Source: Arthrobacter sp. ISL-28 (GTDB taxonomy: Bacteria; Actinomycetota; Actinomycetes; Actinomycetales; Micrococcaceae). Taken from it: a stretch of 64,000 nucleotides of DNA. Positions 62,984 through 64,000 of this stretch are shown in pieces. Below the pieces are notes generated by a model that was not told where the DNA came from, ran no database searches, and worked only from the letters and a program-made list of their open reading frames with translations. The stretch's first letter is position 1. Every line of letters starts with the position of its first letter. Location of the stretch: the NCBI RefSeq assembly GCF_018613875.1, contig NZ_JAGGPJ010000019.1, forward strand, positions 26,227 to 90,226, in the 5' to 3' direction. The translations under genes were made by a program, and so were the position numbers.

Positions 62984-63451
62984 GTGAGCACTACCGAACA
63001 CATCTTCCTGGACAAGTACCACCCGGGGTCCTGGCGGGCGCTGAATGGCTTGGGTCTGAAAGTCCGGGAAGCGGCTCTTGAGTCCGGGCTGGATCGCAAG
63101 GTTATTGAACTGTTGAACGTCCGCACATCGCAGATCAATGGCTGCGCGTACTGCCTCGACATGCATGTTGCTGATGCCCTGAAGGGCGGCGAATCCGCTC
63201 AGAGGCTCGCGGTTCTGCCCGCCTGGCGCGATACTGCCCTGTTTGACGGCGTAGAGCGCGCGGCACTGGCCCTTGCCGAAAGCATTACGAACCTGCCTGA
63301 CGCGCGGACGCGCGAATTGGAGGACGCTTACGCGCGCGATCACCTGACGGACGAGCAATACTCGGCGGTCAGCTGGCTGGCCATCACGATGAATGCCTTC
63401 AACCGGGTGTCCATCACCAGCCAGCACCCCGTCCGACCGAAAACGGACTAG
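62984..63451 (+). CDS. AhpD/carboxymuconolactone decarboxylase family protein
   Basis: 155 residues from the GTG at 62984 (STTEHIFLDKYHPGSW), chosen because GAGGAG stands six bases ahead; upstream codons lack one. The motif CAYCLDMHVADAL has the Cys-x-x-Cys and His of AhpD-like alkylhydroperoxidases, with the proton-relay Glu in KVIELLNVRTSQINGC. Such proteins reduce peroxides with thiol cofactors; other members are decarboxylases without the Cys pair, so a redox role is favoured. It is surrounded on both sides by DnaA-box-rich DNA. Confidence 0.9.
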   Translation: MSTTEHIFLDKYHPGSWRALNGLGLKVREAALESGLDRKVIELLNVRTSQINGCAYCLDMHVADALKGGESAQRLAVLPAWRDTALFDGVERAALALAESITNLPDARTRELEDAYARDHLTDEQYSAVSWLAITMNAFNRVSITSQHPVRPKTD

Positions 63452-63829
63452 GCGGCAGGGTTATCCACAGACTTTCCCACAATTGTTAATAACTCGGGCT
63501 TCATTCCCGGTGATGCAATCCGCCAAAGCGGGCCTATCTGCGTCTGCCGGCCGCGAACTTATCAACACTGTGGATATCTTTACCAACACGTGTGGAGGGC
63601 GGGGATGCCCGAGCCCGGCCATATATTGCGGTGGGCAGGCGCCGCGGACCCATCCGCCAAATGGCTGGGCGAACCGTAGCTCGACGCCGCTGAGACTCCC
63701 CGGCGTGGGGTCGCCTTATGAGGAGTTCTTTCGAACGCCCGCCAAACTATGCGAGAAAAGGCCATCTTGGAGCCATGGCCCTTCACTGTTTTCAGATTGC
63801 CGGGGATGTTCTGGCTACGGGTTGCCGGG
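63452..63829. other. Intergenic region with further DnaA boxes
   Basis: 378 bases. TTATCCACA at 63461-63469 (perfect, 9 bases after the AhpD stop), GTTAATAAC at 63485-63493, and TGTGGATAT at 63569-63577. Right margin of DnaA-box zone 3. No gene seen. Confidence 0.6.
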
Positions 63830-64000
63830 TTAGCTGGTTTTGAATCGTTGGGGCCGCACGAAGTCCAGGCCCTCTATGGTCTGTTTGCCGAGGGCTTCGT
63901 GCGCGGCGATCTGGCCGTAGCCTGTGGCATTTTTGAAGCCGCCGCCGGAGAAGTCGGTGGCGCAGTAGATCCTGCTGGCTTCGCTGAACCGGCCAAGGAG
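63830..64000 (-). CDS. C-terminal end of an unidentified protein (partial)
   Basis: The last 56 residues, truncated by the window edge, ending IEGLDFVRPQRFKTS before a TAA at 63832-63830. The piece contains SRIYCATDFSGGGFKNATG and YGQIAAHEALGK; the Gly-rich turn followed by an Ala-rich helix resembles the closing segment of an FAD-dependent oxidoreductase, but the fragment is too short to be sure. Confidence 0.6.
   Translation of the reverse strand, partial: LLGRFSEASRIYCATDFSGGGFKNATGYGQIAAHEALGKQTIEGLDFVRPQRFKTS

Overview
The window is a high-GC actinobacterial chromosome segment spanning the replication origin. Gene order rpmH-rnpA-yidD-yidC-jag-rsmG-parA-parB leaving dnaA on the minus strand, and dnaA-dnaN-gnd-recF-dciA-gyrB-gyrA-DUF3566-tRNA-Ile-DLW39-tRNA-Ala on the plus strand, is the classic actinobacterial oriC layout. 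The protein set (ABC-F, MurJ with a separate pseudokinase-like partner, DLW-39, DUF3566) and the dispersed repeat TGGTTGAGCCTGTCGAA suggest Micrococcaceae, probably Arthrobacter/Pseudarthrobacter. The genus is inference from gene content, not from a search.

Layout. 0.2-9.9 kb: M18 peptidase, secreted intradiol-dioxygenase-like lipoprotein, an ABC-2 transporter with its own two-component system, a PAP2/diacylglycerol-kinase fusion, an MFS pump and a MORN-like protein. 10-17.3 kb: ABC-F ATPase between two dispersed repeat arrays, then a LysR-MFS-carbamoylase-amidase catabolic group. 17.4-26 kb: a lipoprotein transpeptidase, a FAD oxidoreductase, a GT87-type enzyme, two very small ORFs, histidine phosphatase, CCA-adding enzyme and NUDIX hydrolase. 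26.1-31.7 kb: murJ, its putative pseudokinase partner, and trxB-trxA behind a SigH/SigR-type promoter.

31.8-39.1 kb is a gene desert of about 7.3 kb with no convincing protein gene. It holds 11 perfect GTTTCACGTGAAAC parS palindromes within 5.8 kb, several short tandem repeats, a diverged duplication that doubled one parS, and two head-to-tail arrays of DnaA-box-like 9-mers with an exact 12-base period (35283-35342 and 35675-35746). parB and parA follow; parA contains a further parS variant in its coding sequence, and the parB terminator is built on a one-base-off parS palindrome.

39.1-57.5 kb is the segregation, membrane-insertion, RNase P, replication and gyrase core, with DnaA boxes on both sides of dnaA. 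57.5-64 kb: DMT exporter, glycosyltransferase, a repeat-rich membrane protein, cyclophilin, rhomboid protease, an AhpD-like protein embedded in a third zone of DnaA boxes (62.36-63.58 kb), and the C-terminal end of an unidentified gene at the right edge.

The most unusual content is the combined parS/DnaA-box desert about 10 kb from dnaA, plus the third DnaA-box zone about 16 kb on the other side. Together they suggest that origin-region function (centromere loading, DnaA titration or a multipartite origin) is spread over about 30 kb of intergenic DNA.
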